Translations under genes and position numbers: made by a program
The notes under the pieces: model-generated
Told to the model about the DNA's origin: nothing
Seen by the model: the letters and a program-made list of their open reading frames with translations, nothing else
The model's database searches: none
NCBI GenBank assembly: GCA_937881285.1
Contig: CALGEU010000066.1
Location: 1-10,044 of the forward strand
Reading direction: 5' to 3'
Length of the DNA stretch: 10,044 nt
From: an uncultured Clostridia bacterium
GTDB taxonomy: Bacteria; Bacillota; Clostridia; Christensenellales; CAG-917
Part shown: piece after piece, positions 1-7,128 of the stretch
How the letters are laid out: each line of letters begins with the position of its first letter
Position numbering within the stretch: the first letter of the stretch is position 1

Positions 1-1529
1 AATCTGTCAAACGCTTCCTGACCTTTTTCGTCGTTCTTGAAGACCGCCGTCGTGTCGAGAATTTGTTCGCACGCGTTGTTGATATAATCGGTGATGACGC
101 CCGACGCTTTGCCTTCCGACATATTCGTGCCGTTGTCAACGACAAGTTGCGTTATCATTCCGAGATGTTTGTGAAGCGGATGATTTTCTTCGGCGATTGC
201 TTTGAAGTCAAGTTCGCTTTTGCCTGTGAGCAGGTCGCGTATCATTTCACATTCTTTTGCGAGTCTGCCGGGAAGAATAAACAAGCCCATAACTTCGATT
301 ATACCGATAGATTCCTGTTTGATGTTGTGAAGTTCTTGCGCGGGGTGGAAGATGCCGAACGGGTGTTGTTCGTCCGTGCGGTTGTTGCGCAGGATGAGAT
401 TGAATTGATATTCGCCGTCCGAGTTTATCGAAGCAATCGGTGTGATTGCGTTGTGCTGAACGCTTTCGCCGTCTTTTTGCGTTGCGCAAAGAATGTTTAC
501 GTTCTCGTCCGAGTACGTATCCCATGCGCGGCGGAATCTGTTTGCCACTTCGAGCGCGTGTTCACGGTTTTTGCTCTCGATTCTCACGATTGAGTTGTAC
601 CAGTCAACGACGGATACGTTCACGTCGCAGAAATCGTCCACTCTGAAATATCTGCGAGCGGGGCGAGAGAACACGGGAAGCACTTTTTTGCCGCCTTGAT
701 AGTGGTCGTGCGCAAGAATAGAGCCGCCCACGATAGGCAATGCCGCGTTTGAACCGATAAAATAGTGGGGGAACAAATCGACAAAGTCGAGCATGCGCTT
801 CAGCGTCGCGTCGCTCACGCACATAGGACGATGTTGTCTGCAAACCGCAATGACGTGCTGCTCGAAATAACTGTACGGAGAGAATTGCATAAACCAACTT
901 TCGCCGTCAAGTTCAAAGGGTATCGTGCGAATGGTTTGTCTTGCCGCCATAGCCGCGTTGCCTGCAAAGCCGAGATTCTCGGCGCAGAGAGCGCATTTGG
1001 GATAGCCCGTTTTGGCTTCTTTTGCAAGGCGCACCTGTTCGGGCGTTTTTTCGGGTTTTGAAAGGTTTATGGTCACGATTATGTCGCCGCGCGGCGCGTC
1101 GTGTTTCCATATAATGTTTTTGTCAAAATCTTTTTGACGCAAATAAAGGCTGTCGATGCCGAGACGGTGCAGATAATCGCACGCCTTGTCCACGCCTTCG
1201 TAACTTGCGATATCGTCGAACGTTTCGATGACTTTGCTCGGTGCAGGCATGCAATATCCGATGAGTTTCGTCTCAAAAAGCAATCTTTCGTTTTCTTCGA
1301 TGAGTTTTTTTCTCACTGCGTATGCGGAAAGCGATTCGACCACGTCGTAAATATCTCCGACAATTATATCGGGGTATTCGCCTGGTTGCTGAATTTTAAG
1401 AGCGTCGAGAAGTTGGTTCTGAGCGTAAAAATAATCCGCATCGTCAAGGAATAAATGCTCGGTTGCGTATTTGAGCAGTTTTGCCACGTTTTGCTTTGCT
1501 AGTTCGTCATAAGAAATTCTCGGTGACAT
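1..1529 (-). CDS. galT: UDP-glucose--hexose-1-phosphate uridylyltransferase, class II (3' end cut by window edge)
   Basis: This cytosolic Leloir-pathway enzyme transfers UMP from UDP-glucose to galactose-1-phosphate, giving UDP-galactose and glucose-1-phosphate. The minus-strand frame is open from the ATG at 1529 to the window edge, with 509 codons visible and no stop. Class II GalT proteins are about 490-515 residues, so only the last few residues should be missing. The class II signature lies at residues 263-280: PIVGGSILAHDHYQGG, with H276 in the HxHxQ motif as the expected uridylylated histidine. The first signature residue, usually Asp as I recall, is Ala here. A Cys pair (C179-x2-C182, KCALCAEN) is typical of this class. 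The start has a GGGAGA ribosome site at 1541-1536, 6 nt upstream. The gene is divergent from galK and shares its control region. It is distinct from the class I (E. coli-type) GalT family. Confidence 0.95.
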   Translation of the reverse strand, partial: MSPRISYDELAKQNVAKLLKYATEHLFLDDADYFYAQNQLLDALKIQQPGEYPDIIVGDIYDVVESLSAYAVRKKLIEENERLLFETKLIGYCMPAPSKVIETFDDIASYEGVDKACDYLHRLGIDSLYLRQKDFDKNIIWKHDAPRGDIIVTINLSKPEKTPEQVRLAKEAKTGYPKCALCAENLGFAGNAAMAARQTIRTIPFELDGESWFMQFSPYSYFEQHVIAVCRQHRPMCVSDATLKRMLDFVDLFPHYFIGSNAALPIVGGSILAHDHYQGGKKVLPVFSRPARRYFRVDDFCDVNVSVVDWYNSIVRIESKNREHALEVANRFRRAWDTYSDENVNILCATQKDGESVQHNAITPIASINSDGEYQFNLILRNNRTDEQHPFGIFHPAQELHNIKQESIGIIEVMGLFILPGRLAKECEMIRDLLTGKSELDFKAIAEENHPLHKHLGMITQLVVDNGTNMSEGKASGVITDYINNACEQILDTTAVFKNDEKGQEAFDR

Positions 1530-1569
1530 ATAACATCTCCCAAATGGATAAAAATTTTTACTGCCAAAT

Positions 1570-1598
1570 ATTGTATCACGCTTCTTTTTGCAATGCAA
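1570..1598 (-). promoter_or_regulatory. galT promoter, sigma-70 type with extended -10
   Basis: Read on the minus strand, a -35 box TTGCAT (1598-1593) is followed by a 17-nt spacer and a -10 box TACAAT (1575-1570). A TG dinucleotide one base upstream of the -10 makes it an extended -10. The predicted transcript would start near 1563, about 34 nt before the galT start codon. It mirrors the galK promoter about a centre at 1618. Assignment is by consensus match only. Confidence 0.75.
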
Positions 1599-1643
1599 GT
1601 TTTTAGTTTGCATTTGCTTTGGGAACTTGCAAATGTCTTGCAA
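1588..1643. promoter_or_regulatory. Probable operator region: clustered TTGCA/TGCAA repeats between galT and galK
   Basis: Plus-strand TTGCA occurs at 1588, 1608, 1627 and 1638, and TTGCAATGCAA at 1588-1598 is a perfect odd-centred palindrome. CATTTGC (1611-1617) and GCAAATG (1629-1635) form an inverted repeat with an 11-bp centre. The cluster lies between and overlaps the two -35 boxes, where a shared repressor or activator would act. The binding protein cannot be named from the sequence, and no regulator gene is in the window. Confidence 0.45.
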
Positions 1644-1666
1644 AAGTCATATTCGTGTGATACAAT
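1638..1666 (+). promoter_or_regulatory. galK promoter, sigma-70 type with extended -10
   Basis: A -35 box TTGCAA (1638-1643), a 17-nt spacer and a -10 box TACAAT (1661-1666) preceded by TGA form a near-consensus extended -10 promoter. Transcription would start near 1673, leaving a leader of about 30 nt before galK. It probably also serves lgt and the nicotinate phosphoribosyltransferase gene downstream. Confidence 0.8.
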
Positions 1667-1703
1667 ATAGCATAATTATGCTATGTAGGAGCAAAAACTG
1701 ATT

Positions 1704-2951
1704 ATGGCAATCGATTTTTTGACCAACGAAAAGTTTGAAAAAGCATGCAAAGACGTATTTCACGCCTGCAAAAACGAAGAAATTTCTCGTTTTGAAGAAC
1801 TTATCGGAATGCACAAATCCACGTTCAACACCGAAGACGTGGAGTTTTTCTCGTCTCCCGGACGTATAGAAATCGTGGGTAATCACACCGACCACAACGG
1901 CGGCAAAGTGCTTTGCGCCGCAATAAATTTCGATACGTTGGCAAGCGTGTCTAAACGCACGGACGGAATAATCGAAGTCAAATCGAAAGGTTATCCGATG
2001 TTGAGAGTCGACGTCGAGCATCCCGATTTTGCGGTGAGCGAAATAGGCACGTCTCTTGCGCTCATAAAAGGCGTCGTCGATTATTTCAAACGTTCGGGCA
2101 AGAAAGTCGGCGGTTTTTCCGCTTGTATGACGTCAAACGTGCCGAAAGGTTCGGGCGTTTCGTCGTCCAGTTCCTTTGAACTTGCGATTGCCGAAATTCT
2201 CAACGTTTTCTACAACGATTCTTCTCTCGACCCCGTATTCAAGGCAAAAGCGTCTCAATATGCCGAGAATACTTTTTTCGGAAAGCCGTGCGGACTTATG
2301 GACCAAAGCGCGATTGCGCTCGGCGGAGTCGATTTTATTGACTTTGCAAGTTTTGACGAACCGATAATCGAAAAAGCGCACTGGAACTTTGACGACCTTG
2401 ACATCTACGTCATCGCAACGGGAGGAGACCATAGTGACCTTACGGACGACTATGCGGCGATTCCGCAGGAAATGAAAGAAGTCGCAAGTCTTTTCGGTGC
2501 AAAACTTCTTCACGAAATCCCGAGAGACAAGTGGGAGCGAGACAAGAACAACATCGTCGGGAAAGTCAGCGAAAGAGCATATCTTCGCGCAGAACACTTC
2601 TTTGAAGAGAACGCGCGCGTGGAGAATGCGCTTAAAGCAGTTAAGAACGGAAACGAAGACGAATTTTTGAGCATCGTCAACGAGTCGGGGCTCAGTTCGA
2701 GATACAAACTGCAAAACACTTATTCTCCTGCAAGCAGAAATCACAATCTCGAAAACGCGCTCGACAGAGTGGTGAAGATAGAAGGCGTTGTTGCGTCGAG
2801 AGTGCACGGCGGCGGATTTGCAGGCACGATACTCGTCTTTGCAAAGAAGAGCGAGACGGGCGTCGACAACGCGCTTGAAATTATGTTCGGCACAGAAAAC
2901 GTGTTCAAACTCGCAATACGCGACAGCGGCGCGACAAAACTCGATTTATAA
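1704..2951 (+). CDS. galK: Galactokinase
   Basis: This GHMP-family kinase phosphorylates alpha-D-galactose with ATP to galactose-1-phosphate, the substrate of the divergent galT. The 415-residue length fits the family (about 380-430). The N-terminal galactokinase signature is at residues 51-67 (SPGRIEIVGNHTDHNGG). It is a variant in which the usual GRxNxxGEHxDY has Glu for Asn and Asn for Glu, a form I associate with clostridial enzymes. The glycine/serine-rich ATP loop is at 146-158 (NVPKGSGVSSSSS). The probable catalytic base is D200 in CGLMDQ, and the C-terminal GHMP motif VHGGGFAG is at 367-374. AGGAG at 1687-1691 precedes the ATG by 12 nt, slightly long, but no better start exists. lgt begins 11 bp after its stop, so the two are very likely cotranscribed. 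Confidence 0.95.
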   Translation: MAIDFLTNEKFEKACKDVFHACKNEEISRFEELIGMHKSTFNTEDVEFFSSPGRIEIVGNHTDHNGGKVLCAAINFDTLASVSKRTDGIIEVKSKGYPMLRVDVEHPDFAVSEIGTSLALIKGVVDYFKRSGKKVGGFSACMTSNVPKGSGVSSSSSFELAIAEILNVFYNDSSLDPVFKAKASQYAENTFFGKPCGLMDQSAIALGGVDFIDFASFDEPIIEKAHWNFDDLDIYVIATGGDHSDLTDDYAAIPQEMKEVASLFGAKLLHEIPRDKWERDKNNIVGKVSERAYLRAEHFFEENARVENALKAVKNGNEDEFLSIVNESGLSSRYKLQNTYSPASRNHNLENALDRVVKIEGVVASRVHGGGFAGTILVFAKKSETGVDNALEIMFGTENVFKLAIRDSGATKLDL

Positions 2952-2962
2952 GGCGGAGTGCT

Positions 2963-4135
2963 ATGTTTGATTTTATTCTCGCAACGGCTGAAAATCCGAG
3001 AGAAGCCTTCCGTATCGGCAGTTTGAGTGTCGAATGGTACGGCTTGATAATCGTGATTGGCATGATTATCGGCTTGCTTTACGCTTGCTGGCAATCAAAG
3101 AAAATCGGTATAACCGCAGACGATACGGTGGAATTGTTCCTTTGGCTCATTCCGCTTGCGATAGTGTTTGCGCGTCTTTTGTACGTCCTTCCGAGATTTG
3201 ACGAGTATTTCGGAGACAACGGACTGGAAGGCTGGGACAAATTCGTCAATATCATAGCGATATGGAAGGGCGGTATCACCATAATAGGTGGGCTCGTCGG
3301 CGGTCTTCTCGGCGCGGTGTTTTTCACGCTCAGGCATAAAAAACAAACCAATTTTCTCAACGTCGTCGATTTGGTCGTAGTCCCCGTATTTCTCGGACAA
3401 ATCATCGGAAGATGGGGCAACTTCGTCAATCAGGAAGCATTCGGCTTGCCCATAACAAACAAGGCGTTGCAATTCTTCCCGTTCGGCGTATATATAACCG
3501 ACCCGAGCGGCGTCAGCGGAGACTTCAAGTCAATCGTTGACAAACATATCGCGGCAGGCGGCGGCGGAAACTGGTTCTGCGCAACGTTTTTCTACGAAGG
3601 CGTGTGGAACGCAATCGGCGTTGCCATATCCGTTGCGCTTTGGAGAAAGGATTATCAGAAGAAGTATCCGGGCATACTTATGATATTCTACCTTTTCTGG
3701 TACTGCATCGGCAGATTCTGGCTTGAATTTTTGCGTATGGACGCAGTGCCTATCACTAAGACCGCGTGCCTTATCGTTGCGATTCTTGCGCTTGCCGTCG
3801 GCATCGTGTACGTCATTGCCCGCAACAGCAAACTTGCGTACTCACGCTTGCGTGCGCTCGAAAACGGCGGAAACGTCAACGGTGCGTACGTCACGGAATA
3901 CGAAATCGCAAACTATAAACGCATAGGCAAGATTTTTGAAGTGGCAAACAAGCAGTCGGACAAAGCGGGAGACAAAATCGCAGCGTTTTTTGCAACTCTC
4001 ACGCTCAAAATATGTTACGTGAGAAAGGACGAAAAAGAGTATCTGCCCATTGACGAATCACTTGTGAACGTCGTGCCGAAAGGATACAAAAAGCGTCTCA
4101 AAAACATCGAAAAGACGGCAACTTATCAAATATAA
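2963..4135 (+). CDS. lgt: Prolipoprotein diacylglyceryl transferase with C-terminal extension
   Basis: This integral membrane enzyme transfers diacylglycerol from phosphatidylglycerol to the lipobox cysteine of prolipoproteins, the first step of lipoprotein maturation. The family signature GRWGNFVNQEAFG is at residues 149-161, with R150, N153, N156 and E158. The second conserved block GRFWLEFLRMD (250-260) supplies R251, E255 and R258. About seven hydrophobic segments lie at roughly 27-43, 55-77, 104-123, 132-148, 207-226, 237-255 and 267-287. Two things are odd. The loop that in E. coli carries His103 reads GGITIIGG here, with I108 in that position. The protein also has 390 residues against a usual 250-300, the excess being a charged, soluble tail from about residue 288. 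The start follows GGCGGAG 11 bp after galK, consistent with coupled translation. Confidence 0.93.
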   Translation: MFDFILATAENPREAFRIGSLSVEWYGLIIVIGMIIGLLYACWQSKKIGITADDTVELFLWLIPLAIVFARLLYVLPRFDEYFGDNGLEGWDKFVNIIAIWKGGITIIGGLVGGLLGAVFFTLRHKKQTNFLNVVDLVVVPVFLGQIIGRWGNFVNQEAFGLPITNKALQFFPFGVYITDPSGVSGDFKSIVDKHIAAGGGGNWFCATFFYEGVWNAIGVAISVALWRKDYQKKYPGILMIFYLFWYCIGRFWLEFLRMDAVPITKTACLIVAILALAVGIVYVIARNSKLAYSRLRALENGGNVNGAYVTEYEIANYKRIGKIFEVANKQSDKAGDKIAAFFATLTLKICYVRKDEKEYLPIDESLVNVVPKGYKKRLKNIEKTATYQI

Positions 4136-4187
4136 TGCAAAGGCGGTTTTTCCGTCGATATACAAATACAATATGCGACTTGCTCGC

Positions 4188-4193
4188 AGGAGA
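4188..4193 (+). promoter_or_regulatory. Ribosome binding site that fixes the start at 4198
   Basis: AGGAGA lies 5 nt (counted from AGGAG) before the ATG at 4198. An in-frame ATG at 4135, overlapping the lgt stop as TAATG, would add 21 residues. It has no Shine-Dalgarno match, and its extra residues do not look like the family N-terminus, so 4198 is preferred. Confidence 0.8.
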
Positions 4194-4197
4194 AATT

Positions 4198-5655
4198 ATG
4201 GAACAAAACTACGTCACCGAACGTGTAAAGACCAACAATCTCACTCTTCTCACCGACCTTTATCAACTCACGATGATGAACGGTTATCATATCTGCGGAC
4301 TCGATAAAACAAGAGCCGTGTTCGACGTGTTTTATCGCGGTGCAGGCGGTTATTCGTACGCTATTGCCGCAGGACTCGAACAAGCGATAGATTATATCCG
4401 CAATCTTCATTTCGACGACAGCGATATAGAATATCTCCGCTCTCTCGGAATATTCGGAGAAGAGTTTCTCTCGGCACTTAAAGATTTCAGTTTTTCGGGA
4501 GATATAAAGGCCGTTCCCGAAGGAACGATGGTGTTTCCTTACGAGCCGATACTCACCGTATCCGCGCCGCTTTGGGAAGCACAACTCGTCGAAACCGCGC
4601 TTCTTACGTTTATCAACCACCAGACGTTGATTGCAACGAAAGCGGCAAGACTTAAAGAATGTACCAAAAATAAAATCAGCGAATTCGGACTTCGCAGAGC
4701 GCAGGGCGCAGACGCAGGCATATACGGCGCAAGAGCCGCTTGCATAGGCGGCTGCCGCACCACGTCGAACGTCGTTGCAGGAAAACTGTTCGGAATTCCC
4801 GTAACAGGTACGCACTCACACAGTTGGGTTATGTCGTTTGACAGCGAACTCGAAGCGTTTGAAAAATACGCCGAAATTTATCCCGATAACTGCTTGCTTC
4901 TCGTTGACACTTACGACACGCTCAAGAGCGGCGTTCCGAACGCCATAAAAGTGTTTGACGAACTCAAAGCGAAAGGACATAAGCCCGTCGGCATTCGTCT
5001 CGACAGCGGCGACCTTGCGTATCTCAGCCGCAAAGCGCGCGTTATGCTCGACGAAGCAGGACATAAGGATTGCCTTATCTTTGCGACAAACGACCTTGAC
5101 GAAGACATATTGCTGGCACTCAACACGCAGGACGCTAAAATCGACGTGTACGGCATAGGAACGAAACTTATTACGAGTTACAACAACGCGTCTCTCGGCG
5201 GCGTATATAAACTCTGCGCACTAGAAGAGAACGGAAAACTCGTGCCGAAAATCAAAGTCTCCAACAGCCACGAAAAGACCACGAATCCGGGAGTTAAAAA
5301 AATCGTGCGTATTTTCAAGGACGGAATGGCGCAGGCGGACCTTATTTGCCTTGAAGACGAAGTTATCGACACTACGAAGCCGCTCACGATTTTCCACCCC
5401 GAACAAACCTGGAAGAAGACCACTTTCACCGACTACGAAATCAAGGAACTCATGGTGCCTGTTTTCAAGGACGGAAAACTCGTTTACGACAAGCCGTCGC
5501 TCAAACAAATCTGCGACAACGAAGACGAAAATATAAGAGAGTTTTTCCCCGAATACCGCAGAGTTATCAACACGCAGGAATACAAAGTCGACTTGTCTCA
5601 AAACCTTTGGAATCTCAAGACCGAACTTCTCAACAAAGCGCACGGTCAGGTTTGA
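4198..5655 (+). CDS. pncB: Nicotinate phosphoribosyltransferase
   Basis: This NAD-salvage (Preiss-Handler) enzyme converts nicotinate and PRPP, with ATP hydrolysis, to nicotinate mononucleotide in the cytosol. The 485-residue product matches the Firmicutes type (about 485-490). Diagnostic blocks in order are LLTDLYQLTMMNGY (17-30), EFGLRRAQG (162-170), GTHSHSW (204-210), LLLVDTYDT (233-241) and GIRLDSGDL (265-273). In GTHSHSW, H208 is the likely autophosphorylated histidine. The last two blocks form part of the phosphoribosyl-binding barrel. It lies 62 bp after lgt on the same strand with no terminator between, so it is probably the last gene of the galK operon. A lone TACAAT at 4167-4172 could be an internal -10, but I see no matching -35. 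Nothing in the sequence looks broken. Confidence 0.95.
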   Translation: MEQNYVTERVKTNNLTLLTDLYQLTMMNGYHICGLDKTRAVFDVFYRGAGGYSYAIAAGLEQAIDYIRNLHFDDSDIEYLRSLGIFGEEFLSALKDFSFSGDIKAVPEGTMVFPYEPILTVSAPLWEAQLVETALLTFINHQTLIATKAARLKECTKNKISEFGLRRAQGADAGIYGARAACIGGCRTTSNVVAGKLFGIPVTGTHSHSWVMSFDSELEAFEKYAEIYPDNCLLLVDTYDTLKSGVPNAIKVFDELKAKGHKPVGIRLDSGDLAYLSRKARVMLDEAGHKDCLIFATNDLDEDILLALNTQDAKIDVYGIGTKLITSYNNASLGGVYKLCALEENGKLVPKIKVSNSHEKTTNPGVKKIVRIFKDGMAQADLICLEDEVIDTTKPLTIFHPEQTWKKTTFTDYEIKELMVPVFKDGKLVYDKPSLKQICDNEDENIREFFPEYRRVINTQEYKVDLSQNLWNLKTELLNKAHGQV

Positions 5656-5684
5656 TTTTTGTTAAAAACGATAGCGAATTTCAC

Positions 5685-5718
5685 GTGATTTTTCGTTATT
5701 TTTACATTGAAAAATCAC
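5685..5718. repeat. Perfect 10-bp AT-rich inverted repeat
   Basis: GTGATTTTTC (5685-5694) pairs perfectly with GAAAAATCAC (5709-5718) across a 14-nt loop. No uridine run follows it directly, so it is not a classic terminator. As RNA it would sit just after the pncB stop and could protect the transcript's 3' end or pause polymerase before the GC-richer terminator. Role is inference. Confidence 0.55.
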
Positions 5719-5764
5719 TGATTTTCACGGCGTTTTCATTGTGAATTTTATCTAAAAATCATAG

Positions 5765-5795
5765 TCGCATCCGCAAAAGACGGGTGCGATTTTTA
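5765..5795 (+). terminator. Rho-independent terminator after pncB
   Basis: TCGCATCC (5765-5772) pairs with GGGTGCGA (5782-5789), with one G-U pair, across a 9-nt loop. TTTTT (5790-5794) follows immediately. It is the first plausible terminator downstream of galK-lgt-pncB and probably ends that unit. Confidence 0.8.
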
Positions 5796-6034
5796 TATGC
5801 TTATTTATTCTTTTTTTATCGCATTTAGCACTGTTTCAAGAATTTGAAAACGTGGATTTACGTCAATATTTCGGTTGAAGTTTTTTTCGGTTCAGAAGTG
5901 TAGGTTTTCATTCATTTAGATGAGTGAAACAAGATTTAATGCTTTTACGGCAATTTGCAGAATAACAAGTTGAAATGTCAAATCTATGACTTTAAGTTGC
6001 GTTTTTGCGCAAAATAAGACAAAATTCGACAAAG

Positions 6035-6040
6035 TATAAT
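6035..6040 (+). promoter_or_regulatory. -10 element upstream of the DivIVA-domain gene
   Basis: A perfect TATAAT lies 62 nt before the ATG at 6102. No good -35 is seen at 16-18 nt spacing, so it may need an activator or rely on the AT-rich upstream sequence. If it is used, the transcript starts near 6047, which rules out the in-frame TTG at 6042 as a start. Confidence 0.4.
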
Positions 6041-6089
6041 ATTGTTTGTGTGTGTCTTTCAAGTTATTATTTTTTTAGAAAAACGGCAT

Positions 6090-6094
6090 GGAGA
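6090..6094 (+). promoter_or_regulatory. Ribosome binding site that fixes the start at 6102
   Basis: GGAG at 6090-6093 (GGAGA to 6094) lies 8 nt before the ATG at 6102. The frame continues upstream to a TTG at 6042, but that codon has no ribosome site and would add a hydrophobic stretch unlike a DivIVA N-terminus. Confidence 0.75.
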
Positions 6095-6101
6095 CAGGCT
6101 T

Positions 6102-6794
6102 ATGAAAAAGAAAAAAATCACGAGATTTCCCGTTTGCAGAAAAGGCTACGACATCGACGCCGTCGAAAGTTATATCGCGCTTGAAGAAAGCAAAAACGAA
6201 GAGACCGAAATGGCGCTTCGCGACCGCATAAAACAACTCGGTGAAGAGTGTGAGTCGTTAAGGGGGCAAAACGAAGAATTGAAAGGCAGAGAAGAACAGA
6301 TAAAACTGTGTCTTGTCACCGCCACCGAAAACGCAAACAAACTCACCGAAGATGTTAAGGCGAGATACCGCGCCGAACTTGAAAGATTGCGCTTATTCCG
6401 TGCGAAATGGACGGGGGCGTACGAGCAGATGAAAGAAAGGTATCACTTCGACAAGGATGCGCTTAACGTTGAAAGCGTTGCGGTGTCTGTCGAAATCGAA
6501 CTCAAAAAATTCCTTATGCAGGATTTTTCGCTCAATAAATGCGCAAGCGAAGACGAAATGGAAGCGCATTTCAGAAAGGAAGTCGAAAGACTCACCGCAA
6601 AACAAATCGCAATGCCTAAAGTCGAAAAAGACAATTCGCCGACGGAAGATTCGGAGCTTAAAGAACTTATGCAGAAGACGAGAGAGAAAAAAGGACGCGA
6701 CGAGAAGAATTCCGCTGCGTTTTCTCTCGACGAAGCACTCAATCCCGAGTTATCTCTTGACGAAAATTATCGGGTGCTGTTGGGTGAAAAGTGA
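6102..6794 (+). CDS. DivIVA-domain coiled-coil protein
   Basis: This 230-residue soluble, highly charged protein has a short basic N-terminus (MKKKKITRF) and then KGYDIDAVESYI (14-25). That matches the RGYDxxEVDxFL core by which DivIVA/GpsB-type proteins are recognised; in that family it precedes a coiled coil and helps localise the protein at curved membrane. A long heptad-like helical region follows (about 25-115), with runs of Glu, Lys, Arg and Leu. A second helical stretch spans about 125-170, then a disordered Lys/Glu-rich linker. The end carries two similar short phrases, FSLDEALNPE (207-216) and LSLDENYRVL (218-227). A role in cell division, pole organisation or scaffold assembly is inferred from the family; its divergence from true DivIVA means I give no gene name. 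It has terminators on both sides and is probably transcribed alone. Confidence 0.7.
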   Translation: MKKKKITRFPVCRKGYDIDAVESYIALEESKNEETEMALRDRIKQLGEECESLRGQNEELKGREEQIKLCLVTATENANKLTEDVKARYRAELERLRLFRAKWTGAYEQMKERYHFDKDALNVESVAVSVEIELKKFLMQDFSLNKCASEDEMEAHFRKEVERLTAKQIAMPKVEKDNSPTEDSELKELMQKTREKKGRDEKNSAAFSLDEALNPELSLDENYRVLLGEK

Positions 6795-6888
6795 AAAAAC
6801 CGGCGTAAAACGGACGGATAGTATACTTATCGTGTCGTTATATTAAAAAAAAATCGAGAAATATATGGCAAATTGTATGAAAACTTTT

Positions 6889-6931
6889 ATCTCCGAAACG
6901 CTACTGTTTAGTGGCATTCGGGGATATTTTT
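6889..6931 (+). terminator. Strong two-part hairpin terminator
   Basis: The outer stem pairs ATCTCCGAA (6889-6897) with TTCGGGGAT (6917-6925), with one G-U pair. The inner stem pairs GCTACT (6900-6905) with AGTGGC (6910-6915), closed by a GTTT loop, with a small internal bulge between the stems. ATATTTTT follows at once. The roughly 15 paired positions make this the most stable hairpin I see in the window. It probably ends transcription of the DivIVA-domain gene. Confidence 0.85.
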
Positions 6932-7043
6932 CATATTTTGAGACCGTCAAAAAAGCATGTTTTGTTAAAATTGAAAAAGAAAATTTGAGAATGGGCATTG
7001 TTTTTTTTGTCGAAATATGTTAGCATAATTTGAGAGTTAAGAC

Positions 7044-7075
7044 GCACGCTCGTGCATACACTATAATAGTTATAG
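7044..7075. promoter_or_regulatory. Two palindromes overlapping a -10 box upstream of the RDD gene
   Basis: GCACG (7044-7048) and CGTGC (7051-7055) form an inverted repeat with a 2-bp centre. CTATAA (7061-7066) and TTATAG (7070-7075) form another with a 3-bp centre, and TATAAT (7062-7067) lies inside the second. This resembles an operator over a promoter, but no good -35 box supports the promoter, so the call is tentative. Confidence 0.3.
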
Positions 7076-7123
7076 TAAAAACGTAGCAAATGCGCCGCTC
7101 AGAGAGAAGACATTGTCGAAAAA

Positions 7124-7128
7124 GGGGG
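7124..7128 (+). promoter_or_regulatory. G-rich ribosome binding site that favours the start at 7134
   Basis: A GGGGG run lies 5 nt before the ATG at 7134. The alternative in-frame TTG at 7113 would add seven residues; upstream of it there is only a weak purine stretch (AGAGAGAAG), so the ATG is preferred. Confidence 0.6.

Larger units (their letters stand above)
5656..6101. other. Intergenic region with terminator, AT-rich inverted repeat and a -10 element
   Basis: This 446-bp stretch has no convincing coding frame on either strand. Its first third holds an inverted repeat and a terminator, and its last 70 bp hold a TATAAT box and a ribosome site for the next gene. The middle (about 5800-6000) is AT-rich, and I recognise nothing in it beyond a short 5-bp hairpin (TTGCG 5997-6001 with CGCAA 6008-6012). 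A small RNA cannot be excluded, but nothing in the sequence argues for one. Confidence 0.6.

Noticed and set aside
63..593. Plus-strand open frame of 176 codons opposite galT
   Set aside because: It lies antisense inside the well-supported galT gene, has no family resemblance and no ribosome site. It is an antisense shadow of a conserved coding sequence.
1101..1454. Plus-strand open frame of 117 codons opposite the 5' part of galT
   Set aside because: Antisense shadow of galT. The minus-strand reading gives conserved GalT sequence through the same bases.
2133..2807. Minus-strand open frame of 224 codons opposite galK
   Set aside because: The galK frame carries all GHMP motifs here. The antisense frame is Cys/Arg/Val-rich with no recognisable domain.
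4135..4197. Upstream ATG overlapping the lgt stop (TAATG) as the start of pncB
   Set aside because: Translational coupling is possible, but there is no Shine-Dalgarno match and the extra residues are unlike the family. The ATG at 4198 has AGGAGA at proper spacing.
4126..4815. Minus-strand open frame of 229 codons opposite the lgt/pncB junction
   Set aside because: Antisense to conserved nicotinate phosphoribosyltransferase sequence, with no motif or ribosome site of its own.
5800..6030. Possible riboswitch or small RNA in the long gap before the DivIVA-domain gene
   Set aside because: I found no extended pairing, conserved riboswitch core or terminator that would define one. Only a 5-bp hairpin is visible.
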